Shown one piece after another: positions 1-7,847 of a stretch of 13,092 nucleotides of DNA. The notes below the pieces were generated by a model. That model did no database searches. It saw only the letters and a program-made list of their open reading frames with translations, and was not told where the DNA came from. The stretch is from JBKHJZ01 sp046537875. Lineage in GTDB: Bacteria > Actinomycetota > Acidimicrobiia > Acidimicrobiales > VFJN01. Where the stretch lies: positions 1 to 13,092 of the forward strand of contig JBKHJZ010000088.1 in the NCBI GenBank assembly GCA_046537875.1. Direction: 5' to 3'. Each line of letters begins with the position of its first letter. Position 1 is the stretch's first letter. The translations under genes were made by a program, and so were the position numbers.

Positions 1-982
1 TCCCGGGCCCGGGCGCCGTGTCGGGTGCGGCCCGCCCGGTCACCTCCAGCACCGGCGCGCACACCCGCACCGCCGCACCGAACACCGGCTGACGCTCGAC
101 CCACAGCCGTCGCAGCCGGGCCCGGTCGTCGAGCGCTCGCCGGACCACCCCGGCGTCCCGGGCGGCCACCAGCGACTGCGGCTGCACCAGCACGACCCGC
201 CCGGCGGGCGCGGCGATCTCGCAGCCCAGCAGGAGGAACAGCCAGGCGGTGTCGGTGTACGCGCGCAGGGCGGCGCCGAACCGGCGCCGGAGCGCCTCGC
301 GGTCGGCGGCGCGCCGGGCGGTCGTCCGGTCGAGCTGGTTCTGGAACGGGGGGTTGCCCACCACCAGGTCGAAGCCGCGTTCGGGTGCGTCGGGCCAGGT
401 GGCGGCGCCCGAGCGCAGCGGGTCGGCCACCACCAGACGACCGGGGGGCGGCGGCTCGCCGGCCCAGAGCGCCAGCGCGGCCTCGGCGGCTGCGAGCCCC
501 ACGGGATCGGTGTCCGCGCCCCACAGCGCCCGCCGCACGACGTCGGCCCGGGCGACACCCCGGGCCGCGAGAGCCTCCGCCGCCGACAGCAGGAACGCGC
601 CTCCCCCGCAGGCCGGGTCGCACACGGCCGGCAGGCCGCCCACCCCGCCCGGGCCGGCCGCTCCGGGGGGCTCGCCCGGTCGGCCCGGCTCCGCGCCGTC
701 GAGGCCCAACGCGACCAGCTCGTCGGCGAGCCAGCGCGGGGTGACGTGCAGGCCGGTCTTGCGGCGCCGCTCGTCCCCGGTCACCTGCTCCAGGGTGCGC
801 GCCAGGTCGGCGCCCGCACCGGCCGGGTCGTCGCGGGCCGGCCCGGTGCACGCCTCCCGCCCCCCGGCCAGCCGCCAGATCAGCAGGCCGTCCTCCAGGT
901 CGCGGCCCGACTCTCCGGCCAGGCGCGACACCACTGCGGCGACGGCGCGGGCGCGCCGGCGATCGTCGGCCGTGGTGGGCAC
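1..982 (-). CDS. N6-adenine DNA methyltransferase, Eco57I/TaqI-like (3' end outside window)
   Basis: Read from a GTG at 982, this frame stays open to the window edge (327 residues visible). It carries the signature of SAM-dependent N6-adenine methyltransferases: a KTGLHVTPRWLADEL segment (about 76-90) like the G-x-[HY]-x-TP lead-in of Eco57I-type enzymes, motif I DPACGGGAF (122-130) for SAM binding, an acidic GADTDPVGLAAA segment (155-166), and the catalytic motif IV NPPF (210-213). By family knowledge it should transfer a methyl group to adenine N6 in DNA, either as the modification half of a restriction system or as an orphan enzyme. Target recognition would lie in the missing C-terminal part. 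It is divergent from the acetyltransferase at 1050, with 67 bp between starts. No good -10 or Shine-Dalgarno was found for it, so the start is less sure than the family. A nuclease fusion (type IIG) cannot be excluded. Confidence 0.75.
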   Translation of the reverse strand, partial: MPTTADDRRRARAVAAVVSRLAGESGRDLEDGLLIWRLAGGREACTGPARDDPAGAGADLARTLEQVTGDERRRKTGLHVTPRWLADELVALGLDGAEPGRPGEPPGAAGPGGVGGLPAVCDPACGGGAFLLSAAEALAARGVARADVVRRALWGADTDPVGLAAAEAALALWAGEPPPPGRLVVADPLRSGAATWPDAPERGFDLVVGNPPFQNQLDRTTARRAADREALRRRFGAALRAYTDTAWLFLLLGCEIAAPAGRVVLVQPQSLVAARDAGVVRRALDDRARLRRLWVERQPVFGAAVRVCAPVLEVTGRAAPDTAPGPG

Positions 983-1036
983 GGACGCAGCTTGGCATCC
1001 CCGGACCGCTGCGTCGGTGACCGAGCGGCGTGGCCG

Positions 1037-1042
1037 TACGCT
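1037..1042 (+). promoter_or_regulatory. -10 box of the acetyltransferase gene (leaderless)
   Basis: TACGCT fits the actinobacterial TANNNT -10 consensus and ends 7 nt before GTG 1050, placing the transcription start at or next to the start codon. No clear -35 box is seen. Confidence 0.5.
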
Positions 1043-1049
1043 CCGCAGG

Positions 1050-1511
1050 GTGCGCGCCGACGAGGTCACCGTCGAGCGGGTCCCGCCCGCCGAGACCTAC
1101 GCGTTGCGCCGGCGGGTCCTCCGTCCCGGCCGACCGGTCGAGAGCGTGCACCTGCCGGTCGACGGCGACCCCGCGACGGCGGCGTTCGCGGCCCGGGGGC
1201 CGGACGGCACCGTCGTCGGCACCACGATCGTCTTCCCCGAGCCCTGCCCGTGGGCGCCGGACCGGCCCGGGGCCTGGAGGCTCCGGGGCATGGCCACCGA
1301 CCCGGTGGTGCGGGGCCGGGGCGTCGGCACCCGCCTGCTGACTGCGGCCCTCGACCACATCGCCGGCGAGGGCGGGCGGCTGGTCTGGTGCAACGTGCGA
1401 CGACCGGCCCAGCGCCTGTACGAGCGCGCCGGGTTCGTGGCCCACGGGGAGGGCTGGAGCGACCCCGAGCTCGGCCCCCACGTGGCGATGTGGCGCCCGC
1501 TGCCCGGCTGA
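1050..1511 (+). CDS. GNAT family N-acetyltransferase
   Basis: This 153-residue protein has the GNAT layout. Motif A is WRLRGMATDPVVRGRGVGTRLL-like: a beta strand (about 76-83), then the R-G-R-G-V-G acetyl-CoA pyrophosphate loop (88-93) and the following helix. Motif B contains AQRLYERAGF (120-129), typical of the C-terminal part of the fold. It should transfer an acetyl group from acetyl-CoA to an amine; the substrate cannot be read from sequence. The frame is open far upstream, but the antisense methyltransferase explains that region. GTG 1050 was chosen because it lies 7 nt behind a TACGCT -10 box at 1037-1042, as at several other genes here, and because the protein then has normal length. 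The NUDIX gene follows 50 bp downstream on the same strand but seems to have its own promoter. Confidence 0.85.
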   Translation: MRADEVTVERVPPAETYALRRRVLRPGRPVESVHLPVDGDPATAAFAARGPDGTVVGTTIVFPEPCPWAPDRPGAWRLRGMATDPVVRGRGVGTRLLTAALDHIAGEGGRLVWCNVRRPAQRLYERAGFVAHGEGWSDPELGPHVAMWRPLPG

Positions 1512-1520
1512 CCGGCCCGT

Positions 1521-1533
1521 GCGCCGGGGGCGC
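1521..1533 (+). terminator. weak hairpin after the acetyltransferase gene
   Basis: GCGCC and GGCGC form a 5-bp stem around a GGG loop, 9 bp after the acetyltransferase stop. There is no T-run. It also falls where the -35 region of the NUDIX promoter would be, so it could be chance. Confidence 0.2.
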
Positions 1534-1547
1534 GACCGGTGAGCCGT

Positions 1548-1553
1548 TAGCCT
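1548..1553 (+). promoter_or_regulatory. -10 box of the NUDIX gene (leaderless)
   Basis: TAGCCT matches TANNNT and ends 8 nt before GTG 1562, which supports that start codon and separate transcription from the upstream gene. Confidence 0.5.
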
Positions 1554-1561
1554 GCGTCGCC

Positions 1562-2116
1562 GTGCGGTGGGAGACCCATGGCGAGCGCCCGATCTACGAC
1601 TCCGAGTGGGTCCGGCTCGTGCTGGTCGACGTGGAGATCCCCCACGGCGAGCGCTTCGACCATCACGTGGTCCGCTTCCCCCATGCGGCGTCCGGCACCG
1701 TGATCAGCGACCCGTCCCGGGGCGTCCTGCTGCTGTGGCGGCACCGCTTCATCACCGACACGTGGGGCTGGGAGATACCGGCCGGCCGCATCGAGCCGGG
1801 CGAGACGCCCGAGCAGGCCGCCCGCCGGGAGGCCCTCGAAGAGACCGGCTGGCGCCCTGGCCGGCTCCGCCGGCTCGGCTCATATGCGCCGAGCAACGGG
1901 ACCACCGACCAGATCTTCCACATCTTCGTGGCCGACGGCGCCGAGCACGTGGGCGAGCCCACCGACACCACCGAGAGCGAGCGCGTCGGCTGGGTCCCCC
2001 TCGACGAGGTGCGGAGGGCGATCGCCGCCGGCGAGATCTTCGACGGGCTGTCGCTCACCGCCCTGCTGTGGGCGCTGGCGTTCCCGAACCGCTGGGCGAA
2101 CGGCTCGGCCCGGTAG
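1562..2116 (+). CDS. NUDIX hydrolase, ADP-ribose pyrophosphatase-like
   Basis: The 184-residue product has an essentially complete NUDIX box, G-x5-E-x7-R-E-x2-E-E-x-G, at residues 75-97 (core REALEETGW at 89-97). The EIPAG lead-in (71-75) and the later TDQIFHIFVA strand (115-124) resemble ADP-ribose/nucleoside-diphosphate-sugar pyrophosphatases. The conserved glutamates bind the divalent metal that activates water to split a pyrophosphate bond in substrates of the form nucleoside diphosphate linked to X. The exact substrate is not decided by the box. GTG 1562 is preferred because of the TAGCCT box 8 nt upstream and because the protein then starts at a sensible point before the first strand. 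It converges on the helicase gene, with 31 bp between stops holding a hairpin. Confidence 0.93.
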   Translation: MRWETHGERPIYDSEWVRLVLVDVEIPHGERFDHHVVRFPHAASGTVISDPSRGVLLLWRHRFITDTWGWEIPAGRIEPGETPEQAARREALEETGWRPGRLRRLGSYAPSNGTTDQIFHIFVADGAEHVGEPTDTTESERVGWVPLDEVRRAIAAGEIFDGLSLTALLWALAFPNRWANGSAR

Positions 2117-2124
2117 GAGCCAGA

Positions 2125-2141
2125 GCGACCGGACCGGTCGC
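2125..2141. terminator. bidirectional hairpin between the NUDIX and helicase genes
   Basis: GCGACCGG, a single A, then CCGGTCGC form a perfect 8-bp inverted repeat; in RNA about 6-7 bp with a 3-5 nt loop. It lies in the 31-bp gap between two convergent genes. There is no U-run, as is common for actinobacterial terminators. Position and symmetry support a shared terminator. Confidence 0.5.
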
Positions 2142-2147
2142 CAGTGC

Positions 2148-3371
2148 TCAGTCCGTGCCGGTCAGCCCGGGCTGCCCGTCGGTGCCGGCCAGGCCGACGC
2201 CCTGGTCGGTCGGGTCCCACTCCGCCAGGTCGGCGAGGCGCTCGTCGTTGGAGAACATCTCGACGATCGGCTCGTCGAGACCCAGGCGCCGCTTGACCCG
2301 CCGCACCAGCAGCTCCTCGTTCCACAGCAGCAGGGTGACGGCCAGGCCCGTGGCCCCGGCGCGGGCCGTACGTCCGGCCCGGTGCAGGTAGGTCTTGGGC
2401 TCGGGCGGGGCCTCGTACTGGATGACGACGTCGATCTCGTCGATGTCGAGCCCGCGAGCCGCCACATCGGTGGCCACGAGGGCGCGGAGCTTGCCCTCGG
2501 AGAAGCGCTTGAGTGCCCGCTCCCGCACGTCCTGGCGCAGGTCGCCGTGGATGGCCCGGGCGTCGACCCCTTCGGCGGTGAGCTGGCGGGCCACCTTGTC
2601 GGCGGCGCGCTTGGTGTTGGTGAACACCAGGCACCGGCTGACCGAGCGGATGATCGCGGCCGCGACGCGCGGCCGGTCCATCTCGTGCACCAACAGGAAG
2701 CGGTGCACCATCCGCTCGACGGTCTGCGACGGCGAGCCGACCTCGTGGAAGACCGGGTCGTGCTGGTAACGGTCGACGAGCCCCTGAATGCCACCGTCGA
2801 GGGTGGCCGAGAACAGCAGCGTCTGGTGTCCGTGGCCGACGTGCCGGAGCACCCACTCGACCTGGGGCAGGAAGCCCATGTCGGCCATGCGGTCGGCCTC
2901 GTCGATCACGACGAAGCCGATGTCGGCCAGGTCGACCACCTTGCGGTCGATCAGATCGATGAGGCGGCCGGGCGTCGCGACCACGATCTCGGCGCCCTTG
3001 GCCAGCCCGTCGATCTGCCTGCTCATCCGGGCGCCGCCGTAGACGGCGACGAGCCGCAGGTCGCGGGCGGCGGCGAGGGGGCGGAGCACGTCCGCCACCT
3101 GCAGCGCGAGCTCGCGGGTCGGAACCAGCACCAGGCCGGTCGGGCGCTTCGGGGACGCCCGGGCGACGCGCTCGACGAGCGGCAGACCGAAGGCGAGGGT
3201 CTTGCCGGAACCCGTCTTCGCCTTGCCGCAGACGTCGCGGCCGGCGAGTGCGTCGGGGATGCAGAGGCGCTGGACGGGGAAGGCGGTGATGAGACCGTCT
3301 CGGTTCAGCACCTCCACCAGATCGGCGGACACGCCCAGCGCAGAGAACGTCTCGTGTTCTTCGTTGCGCAT
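2148..3371 (-). CDS. DEAD-box ATP-dependent RNA helicase
   Basis: All core DEAD-box motifs are present and intact in 407 residues: Q motif around FPVQ (31-34), Walker A AKTGSGKT (51-58), motif Ia PTREL (84-88), a YGG segment (111-113), TPGR (133-136), the DEAD box (157-160), SAT (188-190), CLVFTNTK (247-254), TDVAARGLD (301-309) and HRAGRTAR (330-337). It is an ATP-driven RNA-unwinding enzyme of the cytoplasm, of the kind used in RNA folding, ribosome assembly or decay. The C-terminus is short (about 60 residues after motif VI) and has no basic or RGG tail, so it is a minimal helicase. ATG 3371 is chosen over the in-frame ATG at 3413 because a TAGGCT -10 box lies between them and the shorter protein starts just before the Q motif region. 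Confidence 0.97.
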   Translation of the reverse strand: MRNEEHETFSALGVSADLVEVLNRDGLITAFPVQRLCIPDALAGRDVCGKAKTGSGKTLAFGLPLVERVARASPKRPTGLVLVPTRELALQVADVLRPLAAARDLRLVAVYGGARMSRQIDGLAKGAEIVVATPGRLIDLIDRKVVDLADIGFVVIDEADRMADMGFLPQVEWVLRHVGHGHQTLLFSATLDGGIQGLVDRYQHDPVFHEVGSPSQTVERMVHRFLLVHEMDRPRVAAAIIRSVSRCLVFTNTKRAADKVARQLTAEGVDARAIHGDLRQDVRERALKRFSEGKLRALVATDVAARGLDIDEIDVVIQYEAPPEPKTYLHRAGRTARAGATGLAVTLLLWNEELLVRRVKRRLGLDEPIVEMFSNDERLADLAEWDPTDQGVGLAGTDGQPGLTGTD

Positions 3372-3382
3372 GGTCGAACCGC

Positions 3383-3388
3383 AGCCTA
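3383..3388 (-). promoter_or_regulatory. -10 box of the helicase gene
   Basis: On the minus strand this reads TAGGCT, ending 11 nt before ATG 3371. The expected transcription start leaves a leader of only about 5 nt. The box lies inside the longer possible reading frame, which argues against ATG 3413. Confidence 0.45.
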
Positions 3389-3421
3389 CCCGGTGGTAGC
3401 CCGTTCCCCGCACATCGTGGT

Positions 3422-3439
3422 CCCCGCGGCCTTCCGGGG
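3422..3439 (-). terminator. weak hairpin after the cyclase gene
   Basis: CCCCG and CGGGG pair as a 5-bp stem around an 8-nt loop, starting 8 bp beyond the cyclase stop codon. It has no U-run and a short stem, so it is only a possible terminator separating the cyclase from the helicase transcript. Confidence 0.25.
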
Positions 3440-3447
3440 GATCGATG

Positions 3448-3993
3448 TCAGCTCGCCGGGACGGCCTGGTGCGTGCCGTCGTTCAGGTCGACCACGTCGA
3501 CGGGCCGGGTGAAGCCGCGGATCGGGTGCGGACCGAGGCGTTTGCCTCCGAGGCCGTCGCCCGCGGCGTCGTAGAGCGATGCGGTCACGAGGATCTGGTG
3601 GGGTTCGGCGTCGTCGCAGAGTCGGGCCGCCAGGTTGACGGGCCGGCCGATGTAGTCGTCGCCCTCGAACAGGATCACGCGACCGGCGGCGATGCCGGCC
3701 CGCAACGGCAGCCGGCAGCCGCGGGCGTCGAGCGCCTGCTCCATCCGCAGCACCGCGTCGAGCAGAGGCCGCGGCTCGGTCGCGACGAGCATCGCCCCGT
3801 CGCCCAGCCACTTCGCGACGCGCACGCCCCGCCAGCCGGCCCGCTCCCGCACCACCGCCCGGAACGTCGAGAGCGCGGCGACGGCTTCGCCCACCCCGTG
3901 CTCGTCGGTCAGTGCCGTGAAGCCGCACAGGTCGATGAACGCGAAGTTCCGCCGGACCAGGGAGTCGGCGTTCTCGGCGTCGGGCAGGAGCAC
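3448..3993 (-). CDS. class III adenylate/guanylate cyclase, single catalytic domain
   Basis: The 181-residue product is almost only a class III cyclase homology domain. The first metal-binding aspartate is D21 in FIDLCGFT, followed by KWLGDG with K61 (purine-binding position) and the second metal aspartate D65, then GDDYIGRPVNLAAR with an acidic residue at the purine-specifying position (D112/D113) and the transition-state pair N120 and R124. All key residues are kept, and the K/D pair favours ATP, so a cyclic-AMP-forming homodimer is likely. There is no membrane segment, HAMP, receiver or other sensor domain. The codon just before GTG 3999 is TGA, so only GTG 3999 or GTG 3993 can serve as start; 3993 lies 8 nt behind a TACCAT box and is preferred. 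It is divergent from the serine hydrolase. Confidence 0.9.
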   Translation of the reverse strand: MLLPDAENADSLVRRNFAFIDLCGFTALTDEHGVGEAVAALSTFRAVVRERAGWRGVRVAKWLGDGAMLVATEPRPLLDAVLRMEQALDARGCRLPLRAGIAAGRVILFEGDDYIGRPVNLAARLCDDAEPHQILVTASLYDAAGDGLGGKRLGPHPIRGFTRPVDVVDLNDGTHQAVPAS

Positions 3994-4001
3994 GACCACT
4001 C

Positions 4002-4007
4002 ATGGTA
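4002..4007 (-). promoter_or_regulatory. -10 box of the cyclase gene (leaderless)
   Basis: Minus-strand TACCAT. It ends 8 nt before GTG 3993 but only 2 nt before GTG 3999, which decides for the inner GTG. The facing plus-strand -10 box at 4032-4037 is 24 bp away, so the two promoters overlap. Confidence 0.45.
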
Positions 4008-4031
4008 CTTCGCCACCCGCGCGGGCGACCG

Positions 4032-4037
4032 TAAGGT
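4032..4037 (+). promoter_or_regulatory. -10 box of the serine hydrolase gene (leaderless)
   Basis: TAAGGT ends 9 nt before ATG 4047 and 3 nt before ATG 4041. The spacing seen at the other genes in this window favours ATG 4047. Confidence 0.45.
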
Positions 4038-4046
4038 TGGATGCCC

Positions 4047-4868
4047 ATGGCCGCCCTCGATGCGCTCGCCACCTGGCCGGTGGAGACGGCCTCCGGTGCG
4101 GTCACCACCGCCGCCGGCACCGGCGACTCGGCCGGCGACACCGGGCGCACGATGGACATCGCCTCGGTCACGAAGCTGGTCGTCGCCCACGCCTGCCTCG
4201 TCGCCGTCGAGGAGGGCACGCTCGATCTCGACCGTGCCGCGGGCCCGCCGGGTTCGACCGTCCGGCACCTGCTCGCCCACGCATCGGGGCTTCCCTTCGA
4301 GGGGAGCGAGCCCATCGCACCGCCCGGCACGCGGCGCATCTACAGCAACACCGGGTTCGAGGTGCTCGGAGAGGTGCTGGCCGGGGAGGCGGCGATGCCG
4401 GTCGCCCGGTACGTGCACGAGGCCGTGATCGAGCCCCTCGGGCTCCGATCCACCGAGCTGCACGGCTCGCCGGCCACGGGCGTGCGGTCGACCGTCGACG
4501 ACCTGGTGGTCTTCGCCCGGGAGCTGCTCGCGCCCGGGCTCGTCGCTCCGGACACGTTCGCGGCCGCCGTCACCGAGCAGTTCCCGGGCCTGGCCGGCGT
4601 GGTCCCCGGCCTCGGCAGCTTCGACCCGAACCCGTGGGGCCTCGGCTTCGAGCTGAAGGGCCGCAAGTCGCCGCACTGGACCGCGCCGGCGGGCTCGCCG
4701 CGCACGTTCGGCCACTTCGGCGGGTCGGGCACGTTCCTGTGGGTGGACCCCGATGCCGGGGTCGCCTGCGTGGTGCTCACCGACCGCCCGTTCGGCGACT
4801 GGGCCCCGCCCCTGTGGTCGGAGCTGTCGCAGGCGGTGCTCGACGAGCACGCCGCCCGCCCGGCGTGA
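4047..4868 (+). CDS. serine hydrolase of the class C beta-lactamase/esterase family
   Basis: The 273-residue product has the three motifs of the penicillin-binding-protein/class C beta-lactamase fold: S-V-T-K (nucleophile S40, base K43), Y-S-N (Y99, N101) and H-F-G-G (from 223), which takes the place of K-T-G. The segment HLLAHASGLP (74-83) is also typical. Members hydrolyse esters, amides or D-amino-acid peptides through an acyl-serine. There is no signal peptide, so it should act in the cytoplasm; an esterase or peptidase role is more likely than antibiotic resistance. At 273 residues it is shorter than many family members (about 350-400), with a compact N-terminus. ATG 4041 is the alternative start, two codons longer. 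Its stop is 3 bp from the stop of the convergent dehydrogenase gene. Confidence 0.9.
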   Translation: MAALDALATWPVETASGAVTTAAGTGDSAGDTGRTMDIASVTKLVVAHACLVAVEEGTLDLDRAAGPPGSTVRHLLAHASGLPFEGSEPIAPPGTRRIYSNTGFEVLGEVLAGEAAMPVARYVHEAVIEPLGLRSTELHGSPATGVRSTVDDLVVFARELLAPGLVAPDTFAAAVTEQFPGLAGVVPGLGSFDPNPWGLGFELKGRKSPHWTAPAGSPRTFGHFGGSGTFLWVDPDAGVACVVLTDRPFGDWAPPLWSELSQAVLDEHAARPA

Positions 4869-4871
4869 CCC

Positions 4872-6650
<1,779 letters not shown>

Positions 6651-6657
6651 GCATCGG

Positions 6658-6663
6658 ACGCTA
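6658..6663 (-). promoter_or_regulatory. -10 box of the acyl-CoA dehydrogenase gene (leaderless)
   Basis: Minus-strand TAGCGT ends 7 nt before ATG 6650, so the dehydrogenase can be transcribed on its own from the 52-bp gap after the IclR gene. No strong -35 match is seen. Confidence 0.5.
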
Positions 6664-6669
6664 CGCCGC

Positions 6670-6679
6670 ACGGGCCCGT
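6670..6679. promoter_or_regulatory. palindrome in the dehydrogenase promoter spacer (possible operator)
   Basis: ACGGGCCCGT is a perfect 10-bp palindrome that falls between the -10 box (6658-6663) and the expected -35 position of the dehydrogenase promoter, the classical place for a repressor. In such GC-rich DNA a palindrome of this length is not rare, so the link to the IclR protein is only a suggestion. Confidence 0.25.
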
Positions 6680-6702
6680 CCGGCACGCGTTCTGACGGGG
6701 TG

Positions 6703-7584
6703 TCAGGACCCGGCGCCACCCGGCGGGTGGCCACAGATGGCGGCGGTGAGACCGCTTGCAGTGGCTCGAACTTGGCCGACGAGCTTCTGGAGCTCGGCCC
6801 CGGAGGTCTCGCCGCCCCCGAGCCCGGTGACGCCCAGCGCGACCTCCACCTCACCGCCGGGGCCGAACACCGGGGCGTCGATGTCGGCAACCCGGTAGGT
6901 CGACCCCTCGTCGATCTCGGGCACCACCGGTGCGAGCCCCCCGACCTCGGCGAGCAACCGCCGCTGCTCGTCGTGGTGCGGCGGGTCGGCGGCCGGCGGG
7001 ACGGGTCCCGACAGCCGCGCCCAGGCCGGCGACGCCGGCGTGATCGCGACGCGGAGACGGCGGATCGCGGGCAGCGCATCGACCGCCCGCCGCGCGCTCT
7101 CTCCTGCGGCTGTCCGGGCCAGCCAGGCCTCGACGGTCGGCGCATCGGCCCACGCCATGAACAACGCTCCGACGGGGGGTACCAGCGGGAGGCGGGGGTG
7201 GAGGGCGCCATCCTGCCCGGCTCCGCCGCCGGCGCTCGCCACCACGATCAGGTACGAGCCCATGACCCTCGTGGCCCGGGCGCGCGTGCCGGTCTCGGTG
7301 GCGAGGCGCTGCACGGTCGCGGGCAGGAAGTCGAGCACCGAGTAGCCGCGGCGCGCCGCCTCGCCCACATCGACCAACCGGGGACCGAGCGAGTAGCGCT
7401 TCTCCTGGGGATGGCGCAGCAGCACGCCGTGATCGACGAGTGCGCTCAGCAGCGCATGGGCGGTCGCCTTGTTGAGACGGCAGCGCCGCGCCACCTCGGA
7501 CAGCGTGAAGCGATCGCGGGGGTGGTTCGCCAGCAGGTCGAGCACCGCCACGGTGCGGTCGGCCCCAGGAGCTGATCGGGCCAT
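6703..7584 (-). CDS. IclR family transcriptional regulator
   Basis: The 293-residue protein begins with the IclR-type winged helix: ADRTVAVLDLL (8-18), the helix-turn-helix FTLSEVARRCRLNKATAHAL (26-45), and the wing ending in EKRYSLGPRLVDVGE (61-75). The rest is an IclR effector-binding domain, with the PLVPPVGALFMAWA segment where the family has its conserved ligand-pocket lead. Such proteins bind palindromic operators as dimers or tetramers and respond to small carboxylates or other metabolites. At 293 residues it is somewhat longer than the usual 250-270; a proline-rich insertion lies near 195-215. The acyl-CoA dehydrogenase follows 52 bp downstream and the MBL-fold gene is divergent, so either may be its target. 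ATG 7584 gives a normal N-terminus; no clear -10 or Shine-Dalgarno decides it, and an in-frame GTG at 7599 is possible. Confidence 0.93.
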   Translation of the reverse strand: MARSAPGADRTVAVLDLLANHPRDRFTLSEVARRCRLNKATAHALLSALVDHGVLLRHPQEKRYSLGPRLVDVGEAARRGYSVLDFLPATVQRLATETGTRARATRVMGSYLIVVASAGGGAGQDGALHPRLPLVPPVGALFMAWADAPTVEAWLARTAAGESARRAVDALPAIRRLRVAITPASPAWARLSGPVPPAADPPHHDEQRRLLAEVGGLAPVVPEIDEGSTYRVADIDAPVFGPGGEVEVALGVTGLGGGETSGAELQKLVGQVRATASGLTAAICGHPPGGAGS

Positions 7585-7833
7585 GCCGTCACACCCCACC
7601 GGACCCGGGTCGCGACCGAACCGATGGTCCCGGCCACGGGGCGTGCACCGCCCCGCGCCACGTCCCGCCGCCCGCAGGTGCGCCTCCCACGCGCCGATGC
7701 CCGCTGCCCGCATCCGTCATCCGCATCCGCCCTCGTCGTATGACGACTGTCCCGGGCCGCACCTTACCCGCGCACCGGCCGCCTGCTCCGGCTGTTGGTG
7801 CCCGGCCACCGTCGGTGTCCCGCGACCCCGACC

Positions 7834-7839
7834 TACCCT
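7834..7839 (+). promoter_or_regulatory. -10 box of the MBL-fold gene (leaderless)
   Basis: TACCCT ends 8 nt before GTG 7848. It lies inside the longer possible reading frame that starts at 7740, and argues that the first 36 codons of that frame are not translated. The rest of the 263-bp IclR/MBL gap shows only a 9-nt direct repeat, CCGCATCCG, at 7708-7716 and 7721-7729. Confidence 0.5.
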
Positions 7840-7847
7840 GGCGCGGC

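Noticed and set aside
249..1049. Long N-terminal extension of the acetyltransferase frame
   Set aside because: This part lies opposite the methyltransferase gene, is Ser/Arg/Pro-rich with no domain, and a -10 box lies directly before GTG 1050.
1884..3512. Plus-strand reading frame of 542 codons across the NUDIX end and the helicase
   Set aside because: Antisense shadow of the DEAD-box helicase gene; the product has no recognisable domain and begins inside the NUDIX gene.
4001..4003. Minus-strand ATG directly behind the cyclase -10 box
   Set aside because: It is out of frame with the cyclase, and the cyclase frame has a TGA at 4002-4000 just upstream of GTG 3999.
4047..4868. Serine hydrolase as an antibiotic-resistance beta-lactamase
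   Set aside because: It has the S-x-x-K/Y-x-N/H-x-G layout of the wider family but no signal peptide, and is far shorter than true class C enzymes.
7708..7729. Direct repeat CCGCATCCG in the IclR/MBL gap
   Set aside because: Two short copies of low-complexity GC-rich sequence; IclR operators are normally palindromic, so I do not call it an operator.
7740..7847. Upstream start (ATG 7740) for the MBL-fold gene
   Set aside because: It adds 36 Pro/Arg-rich residues unlike the fold and has no ribosome-binding site, while a TACCCT box lies within it at the right distance from GTG 7848.
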